The position numbers were made by a program, and so were the translations under genes. The notes under the pieces are model-generated. The model was not told where the DNA came from. It saw only the letters and a program-made list of their open reading frames with translations, and searched no databases. DNA of 64,000 bases from Bifidobacterium gallicum DSM 20093 = LMG 11596 (lineage in GTDB: Bacteria > Actinomycetota > Actinomycetes > Actinomycetales > Bifidobacteriaceae): positions 62,001-126,000 of the forward strand of contig NZ_JGYW01000003.1 of assembly GCF_000741205.1 (NCBI RefSeq), read 5' to 3'. Of the stretch, positions 23,196 to 32,547 are shown piece after piece (position 1 is the stretch's first letter; the number at the start of each line of letters is the position of its first letter).

Positions 23196-26069
23196 ATGAA
23201 ACGATTGAATTCCATGATTGCCGCGCTGATATCGATTGCATTATTGTGCATAGGAATACCAGTTGCCCAAGCTACTGAGTTGATAGAACCAAACGTTGCC
23301 GCGGAATTGACCCAAGGCCTACCGTCCTCATCCATTACGGACACGGGCGAGACCATACAGCGAGAAGTCAGCGGCGATACGCAATCGCGGCGGTCGAACC
23401 GCCGCATGCTTGCCGCACGCGCTTCAATCCAATCACAAAACATCAGTTTCACCGACACTACGGGTAATGTCGTCAGACTCAATGATTACGCGGGCTCGCC
23501 GCGCGTGATTATTGGGGGTTCATATTCATGTCCTCATACGCAAAGCGCCGTGGCTGAAGCAGCAGCGCTGACCAATGTGGCCGGGTTTGAGCATGCGCAG
23601 TTCTTTGTTATGAATTTTCAAGCTGCCAGTGTTGCAGAGTTTGTCTCGCAGTATGCGCCGAGCGCTTCGGCCCGCGTGCATGTGGAAGCCGGTGAATCCA
23701 ATTGGACACTATGGAAGCTCATCGATGGTGTTGCCCCAACAACTACTTCCATCAACCTGCCCGCCGTGTTCTATATCGACGGCAACGGCACCATTGTGGA
23801 CTACACCAACGGTTCCACATCACTACGCGATGGCATGGCGCGGAATTTCGGCTTGGAGGAACCCAACAGCAAAGGCCTGACCACTGACGTTTCGCTTGGC
23901 ATCTCCGGCGTTACCGTCTTCACGACCGAAACAGTGGACCAGCAAGCCGTGTATGCCAGCGCATTGAACACTGTGAAGAAATGGCGCCAGGACGCATTGA
24001 ACGACACGGCGATCAAACTGCCATACAACGGCAGCTACAAAACAGTGCGCGAATATCTCAAGGCCGCGGGCATCAGCGAAGCGACCTATCTGAACCCGCA
24101 ATGGTCACAGACTTTGGAACGCATCGCATTGCAACGCGCCATTGAAATCTACGATTATGCCGGGCTTGTGCATACACGCCCCAACGATGATAGCTGTTTC
24201 ACGGCCACCTACAACGGTGCCCACGCCAACGGAGAAATCATTGCCGCAGGATTCAGCGACATCGCCGACACTATTGACCGAGGCTGGGCTGGCGGCGAGA
24301 AAGCCGACTATATCAAGGAAATCAACGGGCAACCCCATGGCCAAACCGGTCATTATGTCAATCTGATCACGCCGGAAAACCAATATTATGGTTTCGCTGG
24401 CGCTAGCGAGAATGCCTACGGCACATCTTGGGCTGGTGAAAGCTCGCAGTCGCTGTCCGGCACGACCACGCCGCTGAATCTCAAAGGGACTTATGAATTT
24501 TCTATCCGCGTCAGCGAGGCCAGGCTCGATCAAGGCGTGAACCTTGTGCTGCCTGACCGCATGGCACCGAACCGGACCGCACAGGCCAAAGCCAAATTGG
24601 CATATATGAACGGCCGCTATGAATTGCGTGGTGATTGGAAGTCATCCAATACCGCTGTGGCCACAGTTGACGCCAATGGCAACGTGGCAGCCCGTTCGGC
24701 CGGAACCACAACGATTAGCGTGACGCAGCATAATCGCACGTATTCGAAGCAGCTTACCGTGGCTACCACTACTGTGTCGTTCGCCGGCAATGGCTCCACT
24801 AGCGGCGCCACCAATGCCATCACTGGAGCACAAGACGATGTGGTGACGCTGCCCACAAGCGGTTTCGCACGCACCGGCTACACGTTCACCAGTTGGAACA
24901 CCAAGGCTGATGGCACCGGAACCACATATCAGGCAGGAGCCAGATACACACTGCCTGCACAGAATGTGACGCTGTATGCCCAGTGGAAGATCAACACGTA
25001 TACCGTCACGTTCAACGCAAATGGCGGCAGCGCAGTGGCCTCACAAACCGTCACCCACGGCAACAAAGCCAGCGCGCCCGCCAACCCCACACGCACCGGC
25101 TACACATTCCAAGGCTGGTACACCGCGGCCAGCGGCGGCACCAAGTTCGACTTCAACACCGCCATCACCGCCAACCGCACGCTCTATGCCCAGTGGAAGA
25201 TCAACACGTATACCGTCACGTTCAACGCAAATGGCGGCAAGTTCCTGCCGAACAAGGCCGATACCATATCCAAGAGCGTGGATTACGGCAAGAGCGTGAC
25301 GGCTCCGGCGGCCAATACGATGAGCCGTCCAATAGGTCACCAGTTCTCGGGCTGGTACACGGCCAAGACAGGCGGTTCGAAGGCCGAACTGAGCAAGGGT
25401 GTCACGGGCAACATGACGTTGTATGCGCATTGGGACACGATCATGTTCTCCGACGTGCGCCTGCCGGGAGCCGACGGCAAGGGCGGCACCTCGCATGCCG
25501 AGCATGTGCAATGGATGGCCGCCTCGTATCTGGCCGACGGTTACGACAACGGCGACGGCACCTATCGCTATGAAGGCTTGACCCGCGTCTACCGCCAGGA
25601 CATGGCCGCGTTCCTACGCCGTCTGGCCGTTAAGGACAAGATCGGCGACGCCGCCACTTGGACGCCGTCCGCGACCGACTGGAACCGGTTCAAGGATGTG
25701 ACACGCAACACGCCCCACGCCGAGGACATCCTGTGGCTGGCCCACGCCGGCATTTCCGAAGGATGGAAAGCGTCGGACGGTTCGGCCACGTTCCGTCCGA
25801 TGGACACGGTCAAACGCCAAGACATGGCCGCGTTCCTCAAACGCATGGCTGACAAGGCCGGTAAGTCTTCCGGAGTGGCCCCCAAGTCGTTCTCGGACGT
25901 GACCGACGAGACGCCCCACGCCGCGGAAATCGGCTGGCTTGGCGGCGCGGGCATTTCCATAGGCTATGCGAACGCTGACGGCACACGCCGTTTCGGGGGC
26001 ATGACACCCGTCTACCGACAGGACATGGCCGCGTTCATGCACCACCTCGACACCCGCCTCACGCAGTGA
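23196..26069 (+). CDS. Multidomain surface protein: thioredoxin-like, CAP, Big2-like, InlB repeats, SLH-like repeats
   Basis: A secreted 957-residue protein. A signal peptide (1-27, cleavage after AQA) is followed by a thioredoxin/redoxin-like domain (about 80-220) with GGSYSCPHTQS, in which the usual CxxC second cysteine is Thr, then a CAP/SCP domain (about 255-435: NPQWSQTLERIALQRA, AGLVHTRPND, GHYVNLITPEN), a Big2-like domain (about 478-523), three InlB-type beta repeats (525-745, ending LYAQW) and three SLH-like repeats (750-957). The mature protein has only two Cys (112 and 334). Probably wall-attached; adhesion or redox roles are inferred. GGTGAG precedes the ATG by 6 nt. Two repeats share an identical 55-bp stretch. 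Confidence 0.88.
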   Translation: MKRLNSMIAALISIALLCIGIPVAQATELIEPNVAAELTQGLPSSSITDTGETIQREVSGDTQSRRSNRRMLAARASIQSQNISFTDTTGNVVRLNDYAGSPRVIIGGSYSCPHTQSAVAEAAALTNVAGFEHAQFFVMNFQAASVAEFVSQYAPSASARVHVEAGESNWTLWKLIDGVAPTTTSINLPAVFYIDGNGTIVDYTNGSTSLRDGMARNFGLEEPNSKGLTTDVSLGISGVTVFTTETVDQQAVYASALNTVKKWRQDALNDTAIKLPYNGSYKTVREYLKAAGISEATYLNPQWSQTLERIALQRAIEIYDYAGLVHTRPNDDSCFTATYNGAHANGEIIAAGFSDIADTIDRGWAGGEKADYIKEINGQPHGQTGHYVNLITPENQYYGFAGASENAYGTSWAGESSQSLSGTTTPLNLKGTYEFSIRVSEARLDQGVNLVLPDRMAPNRTAQAKAKLAYMNGRYELRGDWKSSNTAVATVDANGNVAARSAGTTTISVTQHNRTYSKQLTVATTTVSFAGNGSTSGATNAITGAQDDVVTLPTSGFARTGYTFTSWNTKADGTGTTYQAGARYTLPAQNVTLYAQWKINTYTVTFNANGGSAVASQTVTHGNKASAPANPTRTGYTFQGWYTAASGGTKFDFNTAITANRTLYAQWKINTYTVTFNANGGKFLPNKADTISKSVDYGKSVTAPAANTMSRPIGHQFSGWYTAKTGGSKAELSKGVTGNMTLYAHWDTIMFSDVRLPGADGKGGTSHAEHVQWMAASYLADGYDNGDGTYRYEGLTRVYRQDMAAFLRRLAVKDKIGDAATWTPSATDWNRFKDVTRNTPHAEDILWLAHAGISEGWKASDGSATFRPMDTVKRQDMAAFLKRMADKAGKSSGVAPKSFSDVTDETPHAAEIGWLGGAGISIGYANADGTRRFGGMTPVYRQDMAAFMHHLDTRLTQ
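24975..25239 (+). repeat. Two identical 55-bp copies inside the InlB-repeat region
   Basis: 24975-25029 and 25185-25239 are identical and exactly 210 bp (70 codons) apart. Recombination between them would delete or add one in-frame repeat. Confidence 0.9.
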
Positions 26070-26112
26070 GAGCCCAATAAGAGCTTGATAAGAGCTCGAA
26101 TACCATCCACTC

Positions 26113-26143
26113 CGCGGTGGGCCACCCCATACAGCCCACCGCG
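26113..26143 (+). terminator. Hairpin after the surface-protein gene
   Basis: Perfect 10-bp arms CGCGGTGGGC / GCCCACCGCG with an 11-nt loop, followed by TTAT, 43 bases after the stop codon at 26069. Confidence 0.65.
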
Positions 26144-26254
26144 TTATCATCCTCCTGCCGCGCCGCACTGGCGATACGATGAAGCCAGCACATATGCACT
26201 TTCATGCCTCATCGTTGAGCCATATATCCGGCATGGTAGGAGGTTCTTATATTC

Positions 26255-27682
26255 ATGGCCACCACGCAACGTTCACCGCTCCAGCAGTCGCATCGTTCCA
26301 CGACGGCTCTGATTATTGTGCTGCTGGCCAGCAATGTGCTGGCTTCAATCGACCAATCAATGATGAACGTCGCGCTTGATGCCACGGCCACAAAGTTTCA
26401 CGTGGAACTTGCAATGGCCAACTGGACCGTCCTCGGGTTCTCAATCATCGCCGGCACCGTCATCATGGCCGCCGCCGCGCTGCTGGCCCACTTCGGTCTG
26501 CACCGCATCATCATGGCCGGACTCATCTTCTCAGCCGCCGGCTCATTGCTAGGCCTGGTGTCTTGGGATTTCTGGTCATTGCTCGCCGCACGCTTCCTGC
26601 AAGCCGTCACATCGGGCCTGTTCTTCCCCGTCATTTCCGCAGCGTTATTGATTGTGGCGCCTTCCGGCAAAAAAGCCACGCTGATTTCGCTCAACAGTGC
26701 CGTCATTGGCGTCGGCCTCGCGTTTTCTCCCGTGATTTCCGGCGTGCTGTTGACCTATCTCGGCTTGCGTTGGATGTTCATTGTGCCGTTGATTTTATCT
26801 ATTTCCCTGATTATTGCTGGGCCATTCACATTGTTTGATGTTGAACCCCGTGCGAACCGGCCTGTGGATGCGATCAGCGTCATTGTCAGCTTCATCGGCT
26901 TCTTCGCCTTCATGTATGGCCTCAACGATGTGACCAAAAACCTGATGCACGGCCTGATTGGCATGATTATAGGTACCGCCGTCCTAGCCTATTTCATTTA
27001 TCGGCAAGGACGTATCGCCCATCCGCTGCTTGACTTGAAGCCATTCAAGTATCTGGAATTCGATTGGGGCGAGGCCGTGGCCATGCTGTGCTTCATGAGC
27101 TCGCTCTACATGAGCCTGCTGGCGCCACTGTATTTGGAAGGTACGGCAGGGTTTACACCGTTTATTGCCGGATGCTGGCTCGTCACACCGATTTTGCTCT
27201 ATGCGCTCTCCACGTATATTGGCGGTCGCATTGAAGACAAACGCGGCATCTGGCCCTTGGTGCCTTGTGGCGTGGGCTGCGTCGTCATCGGTTTGACAGG
27301 CATGGCGTTCGCGGCCTCAACTCGTAGCGTCATCGTGTTTATTGTCTGCTGTGCCGTGACCTATTTCGGTGTGGGATTCGTCTATGCGCCCATGAAATCA
27401 CGCGATTTGGAGCTCGTACCCGAAACGATGAGCTCGAGTGCTTCCTCAATCCATTCCACGTTGGCCCAAGTCGTCACGTCGATCGCTTCGGCATTGTTCG
27501 TCGGTCTCATGTCGTCCGATTCCGCACATTTGATGAGCCAAGGCGCATCCAAAGCCGATGCGTATGCGCATGGCTTCGTGCACACGTTGCTGATCGATCT
27601 TGGCATTGCCATAGTCTCGTTGCTGCTCTCACTCGGATTGGTGCATCTCATGCGCCACCGCCATGAACTGCGGGCACAATAG
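26255..27682 (+). CDS. MFS drug/proton antiporter, DHA2-like
   Basis: Integral membrane transporter of 475 residues with 12-14 hydrophobic helices. The first helix carries LASIDQSMMNVALDATA, the DHA-family motif (D-x-x-x-N-V-A-L), and helix 4-5 carries LLAARFLQAVTSGLFFPVISA and NSAVIGVGLAFSPVISGVL (antiporter motif C region). The resemblance is to EmrB/QacA-type multidrug exporters, though the substrate cannot be read from sequence. AGGAGG lies 11 nt before the ATG at 26255. It is a single gene, with a terminator before it and an SLH remnant after it. Confidence 0.88.
   Translation: MATTQRSPLQQSHRSTTALIIVLLASNVLASIDQSMMNVALDATATKFHVELAMANWTVLGFSIIAGTVIMAAAALLAHFGLHRIIMAGLIFSAAGSLLGLVSWDFWSLLAARFLQAVTSGLFFPVISAALLIVAPSGKKATLISLNSAVIGVGLAFSPVISGVLLTYLGLRWMFIVPLILSISLIIAGPFTLFDVEPRANRPVDAISVIVSFIGFFAFMYGLNDVTKNLMHGLIGMIIGTAVLAYFIYRQGRIAHPLLDLKPFKYLEFDWGEAVAMLCFMSSLYMSLLAPLYLEGTAGFTPFIAGCWLVTPILLYALSTYIGGRIEDKRGIWPLVPCGVGCVVIGLTGMAFAASTRSVIVFIVCCAVTYFGVGFVYAPMKSRDLELVPETMSSSASSIHSTLAQVVTSIASALFVGLMSSDSAHLMSQGASKADAYAHGFVHTLLIDLGIAIVSLLLSLGLVHLMRHRHELRAQ
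26394..26409. other. parS-like site (ParB binding motif)
   Basis: The 16-mer AGTTTCACGTGGAACT has an inner 14-mer GTTTCACGTGGAAC, which equals the parS sequence type known from Streptomyces and differs from the general consensus TGTTTCACGTGNAACA only at the two end bases. It lies inside the MFS coding sequence, as chromosomal parS sites often do. Confidence 0.65.
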
Positions 27683-27783
27683 CCGCACGTCTCATCAAAA
27701 CTCCAGTGCGATGAAACGCTTCTCCCCTATCTACTGCAATTGCTGCGATATTCAGTGCAATAGGGGGTGTTGGGCAACGGTAC

Positions 27784-27939
27784 CCAACACCACATGCGGA
27801 GGATATCCTCTGGCTGCGCGCACAAGGCATCGCCTTCGGATGGCTTGAGAAAGATGGCACACGCACATTCCGTGGCAACCAGACCATCCAACGCCAAGAC
27901 ATGGCGGCTTTCGTGCATCGCTTCGATAATCTGCTCTAA
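27784..27939 (+). pseudogene. Terminal SLH-repeat remnant
   Basis: Plus-strand codons from 27784 read PTPHAEDILWLRAQGIAFGW, then a DGTRTF segment, then QRQDMAAFVHRF and a TAA at 27937. This is the C-terminal end of an SLH-bearing protein with no upstream coding body. The hairpin GTGTTGGG / CCCAACAC (27767-27790) sits exactly at the break and may terminate the MFS gene. Most likely the residue of a recombination or deletion. Confidence 0.75.
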
Positions 27940-27962
27940 GCACACGTCGTCTACGCAACAGA

Positions 27963-27997
27963 AAATCCCGTATCCATCAGTAATGGATGCGGGATTT
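27963..27997 (-). terminator. Terminator of the ABC exporter operon
   Basis: 15-bp arms (one G-T wobble) AAATCCCGTATCCAT / ATGGATGCGGGATTT with a 5-nt loop; on the minus strand it is followed by TTTTCTGTT. It resembles the glf terminator in its outer arms. Confidence 0.75.
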
Positions 27998-28044
27998 CCA
28001 TGTACAAGCGTGCACGTTATCAGGCACGCCAGCCAGACATCAAT

Positions 28045-29421
28045 CTATGCTTGCGCCTCTTCGACTGCGTTTTGGAATGCCTCTCGTTGCTGGGCCGCAC
28101 CGGACTCAGCTTGTTCACACGTGATTTCGGTGAACTCGAGCGCACGGTCGCTGAGCAATGCGTAGCTGTTCGGGTTGGCCTTGTCACGGATTGAGAACGT
28201 GCAAGCGTTGTCGTCCAATGCCACGCCGACGGCATCGGTCATGTTCGGGTTTCCTGGCGTCGGCGTGCGCAGCGAGGTGATCAGGCGGAACTCGCCGTTG
28301 TTGAACAACGCCAACGGAATCTCGAAATACACGGTGTGATGCCCGTGCTCGGTCATCTTGAATTTACGCGGACCCGAATCATAGGTAATACCGCCACGAC
28401 GGATGTCGTGCATGGCGATGGCCAGATAGAAGTCGCCGGGCTCGTCGAACTGGTATTCCACAGCGAAACGGAACGTGTCGGAGCTCTTCATCATGAGCGG
28501 CGAAACGCCATAAGTACGCAGGATCGGGCAACGCTTGTTCAGCCCGTTCGGGAACACTTCAGGGTTTGCAGCAAGTTCATGGTTGCGCGCCGATTCTTCC
28601 TTGCGCATTGCCTCAAGATTGGCCAACGAATACTGTTCGGCCACCATCATCGGGTCGCCAATCGAGGCCACCTCACCTTCCTGGATGAACACGGCACGCG
28701 TGCAATACCGCTTGACTGCGCCCATGTCGTGTGTTACGAGGATCACGGTCTTCGCGGGATCCTTGCGGATGTTCGTGAAGAAGTCGTCACACTTGCGTTG
28801 GAACGCCTCGTCACCCACAGCCAGCACCTCGTCGAGCACAAGAATGTCACCTTGGGCTTTGATCGCCACCGAGAACGCGAGACGCACCTGCATGCCGCTC
28901 GAATAGTTCTTGAGCTTTTGGTCCATGAAGTCTTCCAACTCGGCGAACTCGACGATGTCGTCATACATCGCGTCGACTTCCTCGCTTGTGAATCCGAGCA
29001 GCGCGCCGTTCAAATACACGTTCTCTCGGCCTGTCAGTTCAGGGTTGAATCCCACGCCAAGCTCAATGAACGGCACGAGCTTGCCCGAGACTGTCACCGA
29101 TCCCGAGTTTGGATAGTAAATCTGCGAGATGATTTTCAGCAGCGTCGACTTGCCGCCGCCGTTACGTCCCACAATGCCGAAAAACTCACCTTGGTGCACC
29201 TGGAACGACACGTCTTTGAGCACGGTCTGCTCACGGTATCCTTTGATACCTTTCGTCCAGTTGATGAACGCTTGCTTGAGGCCCGTGGCCTGCTCGGTGG
29301 GCAGTTTGAAGAACTTCTCCACGTGGTCCACGTCCAGCACAACGGGGCGCTTCATATAATTATTTATGCTGACCACGTCGTTTGCCGTCGTGGCTTCGCT
29401 TACCATCGCCTCGCTGCTCAT
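28045..29421 (-). CDS. ABC transporter ATPase for polysaccharide export, Wzt/TagH type
   Basis: Nucleotide-binding subunit of a polysaccharide ABC exporter, 458 residues. The Walker A is GRNGGGKST (about 85-93), the signature YSSGMQVRLAF, Walker B ILVLDEVLAVGD and switch His VTHDMG. The C-terminal half (about 290-430) is a beta-rich Wzt-C-like domain that may recognise the chain or its end group (FYLAIAMHDIRRGG, HTVYFEIPLALFNNGEF). ATG at 29421 overlaps the permease stop as TGATG, with GGAGG 7 nt upstream, so the two genes are translationally coupled. The likely cargo is the galactofuranan built by neighbouring genes, parallel to mycobacterial galactan export. Confidence 0.9.
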   Translation of the reverse strand: MSSEAMVSEATTANDVVSINNYMKRPVVLDVDHVEKFFKLPTEQATGLKQAFINWTKGIKGYREQTVLKDVSFQVHQGEFFGIVGRNGGGKSTLLKIISQIYYPNSGSVTVSGKLVPFIELGVGFNPELTGRENVYLNGALLGFTSEEVDAMYDDIVEFAELEDFMDQKLKNYSSGMQVRLAFSVAIKAQGDILVLDEVLAVGDEAFQRKCDDFFTNIRKDPAKTVILVTHDMGAVKRYCTRAVFIQEGEVASIGDPMMVAEQYSLANLEAMRKEESARNHELAANPEVFPNGLNKRCPILRTYGVSPLMMKSSDTFRFAVEYQFDEPGDFYLAIAMHDIRRGGITYDSGPRKFKMTEHGHHTVYFEIPLALFNNGEFRLITSLRTPTPGNPNMTDAVGVALDDNACTFSIRDKANPNSYALLSDRALEFTEITCEQAESGAAQQREAFQNAVEEAQA

Positions 29422-30257
29422 CACATCACCTCCGCAAACTTACGGCTGTTCTTACGGAACACGAACACGCCTAGGCAAATCAACACGACGGTCAACGTCA
29501 ACGGAATCGCCTTGACCCACCAGGCATGGTAGGTATTCCAGATCGTCGGCTGCGTTTGGGGTGCCAACAGGTTGTGCCGGATGTCCTGGATGGCTTGGGC
29601 GATCGGGTTGAGCAACTCGAGTTTGGCCAGCTGCGCGTAAATGCCGCCACGGTCAATGACGTAGCTCAACGGGTAAATGATTGGCATGCCGTAGAAAATG
29701 ATCTGCTGCAACACTTCCCAGATATGCGCGATGTCACGGAAGTAAACATACATCGTGCTGAACAACAGCGCTAACGCCAACGCCAGAATGTAGAGTTGCA
29801 ACACGTTCAGCGGTACCCACAGCACTTCCCAAGTAAAATGCACATGGCTGAAGAATGCGAAAATCAACACAACGACGAAGTTGATGCCGAAACTGATCAT
29901 CGAGCCGATCGACGCTGAAACAACGACGATATAGTTCGGAAAATGCACTTTACGCAACAAGTCGCCACGGTCAACAATGGCGCGCAAACCGATGTTCACA
30001 GTTTCCGTGACCATCTGCCATGAGGTGATACCCATCAGCAACACCACAGGATATGTGGGGGTGCCATCAGACATGCGCAGGAACTTGCCGAACACCACAT
30101 ACATGACGGCGAACAACATCAGCGGCTTCAACACGGACCATGCCATGCCCAAGAACGAGCCCTGATAGCGCAATTTGAAATCGGTCTTCACCAAACCGCG
30201 CAGCACGGTCATGCCGTAGCCGTAACGGGTTTGCAGTTTGGACGACAACGTGGCCAT
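29421..30257 (-). CDS. ABC-2 type polysaccharide exporter permease, Wzm/TagG type
   Basis: Membrane subunit of 278 residues with six predicted helices. LRYQGSFLGMAWSVLKPL is the typical ABC2-membrane family segment before helix 1, and YFRDIAHIWEVLQQIIFYGMPIIYPLSYV lies in the conserved C-terminal half. The start is M at 30257 with GGAGAGG upstream; the frame extends to 30317 without another good site. It lies 10 bases after the DUF6020-like gene and overlaps the ATPase gene by one base. Confidence 0.92.
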   Translation of the reverse strand: MATLSSKLQTRYGYGMTVLRGLVKTDFKLRYQGSFLGMAWSVLKPLMLFAVMYVVFGKFLRMSDGTPTYPVVLLMGITSWQMVTETVNIGLRAIVDRGDLLRKVHFPNYIVVVSASIGSMISFGINFVVVLIFAFFSHVHFTWEVLWVPLNVLQLYILALALALLFSTMYVYFRDIAHIWEVLQQIIFYGMPIIYPLSYVIDRGGIYAQLAKLELLNPIAQAIQDIRHNLLAPQTQPTIWNTYHAWWVKAIPLTLTVVLICLGVFVFRKNSRKFAEVM

Positions 30258-30267
30258 GACGCCTCTC

Positions 30268-32496
30268 CTACCTCTCGTCCTGATTGTTGTTTCGGGCGTT
30301 GTGCTCCATCGAGCCAATCATTGTACTCGTATGGGCACCTTCAGCTCCCAGGGTCCCATTCTGCGCAGATGCAGAAGTATCGTCCATGGTGTCCAACGCC
30401 AACGTTGCCGCAGTCTGAGCCTTGATGAACGCAATCGCCATGACCAGTACGGCGCAAAATGCCATCGGCCAAGTATAGCGGAACTGGTGCATAGGGCTGA
30501 GCAGCATCGTGCCCATCATAATCAGGAACGGCGCCAGGTACAGCAGGTTGCGGTATCTGCGCAATGCCAAGCACAACACCAATGCCAACACGGGCAACCA
30601 TAGCGAGTACAACCCTTCGGTCATCAGCACACCCACAACGGGCAGTCCCGCGTCAATCATATAGAGCTGGCGCGCACGCAACTGGCCTGGGGACGCTTCA
30701 TGGTCCCGATACTGCGGCAGGATCATCGTGCCGCCTTGGTCTTCCCAACCCCAACGCACCGAGAACCCCTCATCGTAATACGGCGACATCAAGAAGGCTT
30801 GGAACAATGACGGTGTGGCTTCAAACGCCGTAGCCGGATGCTGCGCAGCCAGTTTGGCCCATGTCAGCATGAAGTCCCGGTATTGCTCACTCGTCGCATC
30901 ACGGTTATAGCAATCCTTGGCGCCATCGGCGGTTTCGGTCGTGAACCGTTCTTTGAGTTGATCAACCGTACAGGCGCCGAAAATGGTTTCCAACACGGCT
31001 TTATCTTGAGCATCGATCGTGTCGCCATGGCGTAGCAGGATGCCAGCCGACTGCTGCAACGGCACGGCAATCCTTTCTTGTGGACCGCCCGGATAAATAT
31101 GCAAGGTCGGGTACGCCACTTTCGGAATGGCCATGGAGACGGCAACAATCACGACCATCATCAGGCCAGTGATGATTCGAGCGCGCAGAACCACGAGCAA
31201 TACAAGTAGCGACGCCAGAAGCACATACACGCCCGTTTTCTTCATCAACCCGCACAGCACAGCCAACGCCACAAGCCCGATGCACAACCACACGCCAATC
31301 TTGCGCTGTGCCAACACGCGGCGGATGTACTCGATGAATAGCACGATCCAGACCATAAAGAACGGCAAGAACGTCAAATCCTTGACAATGCTCATCGCTT
31401 GGCGGCCATAGATTGGCACGAATGCTGCAAACAATGTGGCGAACACGCCAAATTTCCACGATAATCCGACACTGCCGCACAAATATGTGATTAGTATAGC
31501 GAACGCGACGGCAATTAGCGCCACATGCACAACAGCCAGAATCCATAAGCCCAACGCCTCGTTGCCGAGCGAGACGCCCCACTGGTCGAACCAACCATAA
31601 ATCAACGTCGTCAACCAAGGATGGTGGTCACTCAACGCGAATTGTGCGGGCAAGTCTTGCCTCGATGAAGGATCCCACGCGTGTCCCGTGCGGTACCAGA
31701 CCAGTTGGGCCACCGTATCGGGGCCAATATTAGCCGGTCCCATCCAGATAATCCATGGCAACCAGCACACCACAATGATCAGCGCCACCAGCATGACAAT
31801 GCCAAACTGCATGGTGATGAACCATGATTGCGCGAACGAGAACACACGCCACCATGCTTGCGTAACCGCATGCCAATAGCGGGTCAACTGGTCTGTGCAC
31901 GGTTGATTAGACGCGACATCCTTGGCACGCACAGCATCATCGCGAGTCAACGCCAGTTCCCCCTCATGCTCAGCGCGCGCAATGTGCCAAATCACACAGC
32001 GAAACAGGCATACCACCAAACATGATGCCAATACTGACAAACTCGCCCATCGCACGCCGTTGTATACCAAGTACGAAGCCCAGTGCAACGGCCGCCCCGT
32101 AGCGAACTCTTGACCATGTTCCGGCACACCCGATCCGGCAGCCATCAACGACCAGGCAATCGGGACGCCGGCGATGCACGCAAGCACGCGCAACCGGACC
32201 GACGCATGCAACCACGCCAACGCCGACCATGCCGCGCCAACCATCAAGGCCAACCCCAATATCGTGATCGCCACCGGTCCCGCTTTGCGCACATCACCGC
32301 TCGCTTCGCGAAACGCTTCAATGATGCCTGCAGCAATACCCGCACGCGAATGGAACGGCGAGAGCAACGCGAAGGTTGCGCCAGCGCCCACCATCACGCT
32401 AAACAACAGCCACAGCAACGGGTGGCGCAACACAAAAGGCTTGTCCACCTCGCGGCACAGTGCGCCGCACATAGGTTCCACGCCCATATTCGACAT
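30268..32496 (-). CDS. Polytopic membrane protein, DUF6020-like (GT-C type)
   Basis: A 742-residue protein with about 14 hydrophobic segments. The central loop has MGPANIGPDTVAQLVWYRTG, then ALSDHHPWLTTLIYGWF, with acidic and aromatic residues typical of GT-C membrane enzymes; IYGRQAMSIVKDLTF follows. A large external loop (about 520-640) has two cysteines. The tail is hydrophilic. The start is ATG 32496 after AAGG. It begins the ABC exporter operon and lies 51 bases downstream of the GlfT-like gene's stop. It probably modifies the glycan on the outer face or adds an end group; the function is inferred. Confidence 0.75.
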   Translation of the reverse strand: MSNMGVEPMCGALCREVDKPFVLRHPLLWLLFSVMVGAGATFALLSPFHSRAGIAAGIIEAFREASGDVRKAGPVAITILGLALMVGAAWSALAWLHASVRLRVLACIAGVPIAWSLMAAGSGVPEHGQEFATGRPLHWASYLVYNGVRWASLSVLASCLVVCLFRCVIWHIARAEHEGELALTRDDAVRAKDVASNQPCTDQLTRYWHAVTQAWWRVFSFAQSWFITMQFGIVMLVALIIVVCWLPWIIWMGPANIGPDTVAQLVWYRTGHAWDPSSRQDLPAQFALSDHHPWLTTLIYGWFDQWGVSLGNEALGLWILAVVHVALIAVAFAILITYLCGSVGLSWKFGVFATLFAAFVPIYGRQAMSIVKDLTFLPFFMVWIVLFIEYIRRVLAQRKIGVWLCIGLVALAVLCGLMKKTGVYVLLASLLVLLVVLRARIITGLMMVVIVAVSMAIPKVAYPTLHIYPGGPQERIAVPLQQSAGILLRHGDTIDAQDKAVLETIFGACTVDQLKERFTTETADGAKDCYNRDATSEQYRDFMLTWAKLAAQHPATAFEATPSLFQAFLMSPYYDEGFSVRWGWEDQGGTMILPQYRDHEASPGQLRARQLYMIDAGLPVVGVLMTEGLYSLWLPVLALVLCLALRRYRNLLYLAPFLIMMGTMLLSPMHQFRYTWPMAFCAVLVMAIAFIKAQTAATLALDTMDDTSASAQNGTLGAEGAHTSTMIGSMEHNARNNNQDER

Positions 32497-32547
32497 CACT
32501 GCGCCTTACTGGTAGACAAGCCCAACAGCCGCGTTAGCAAACCGCTT

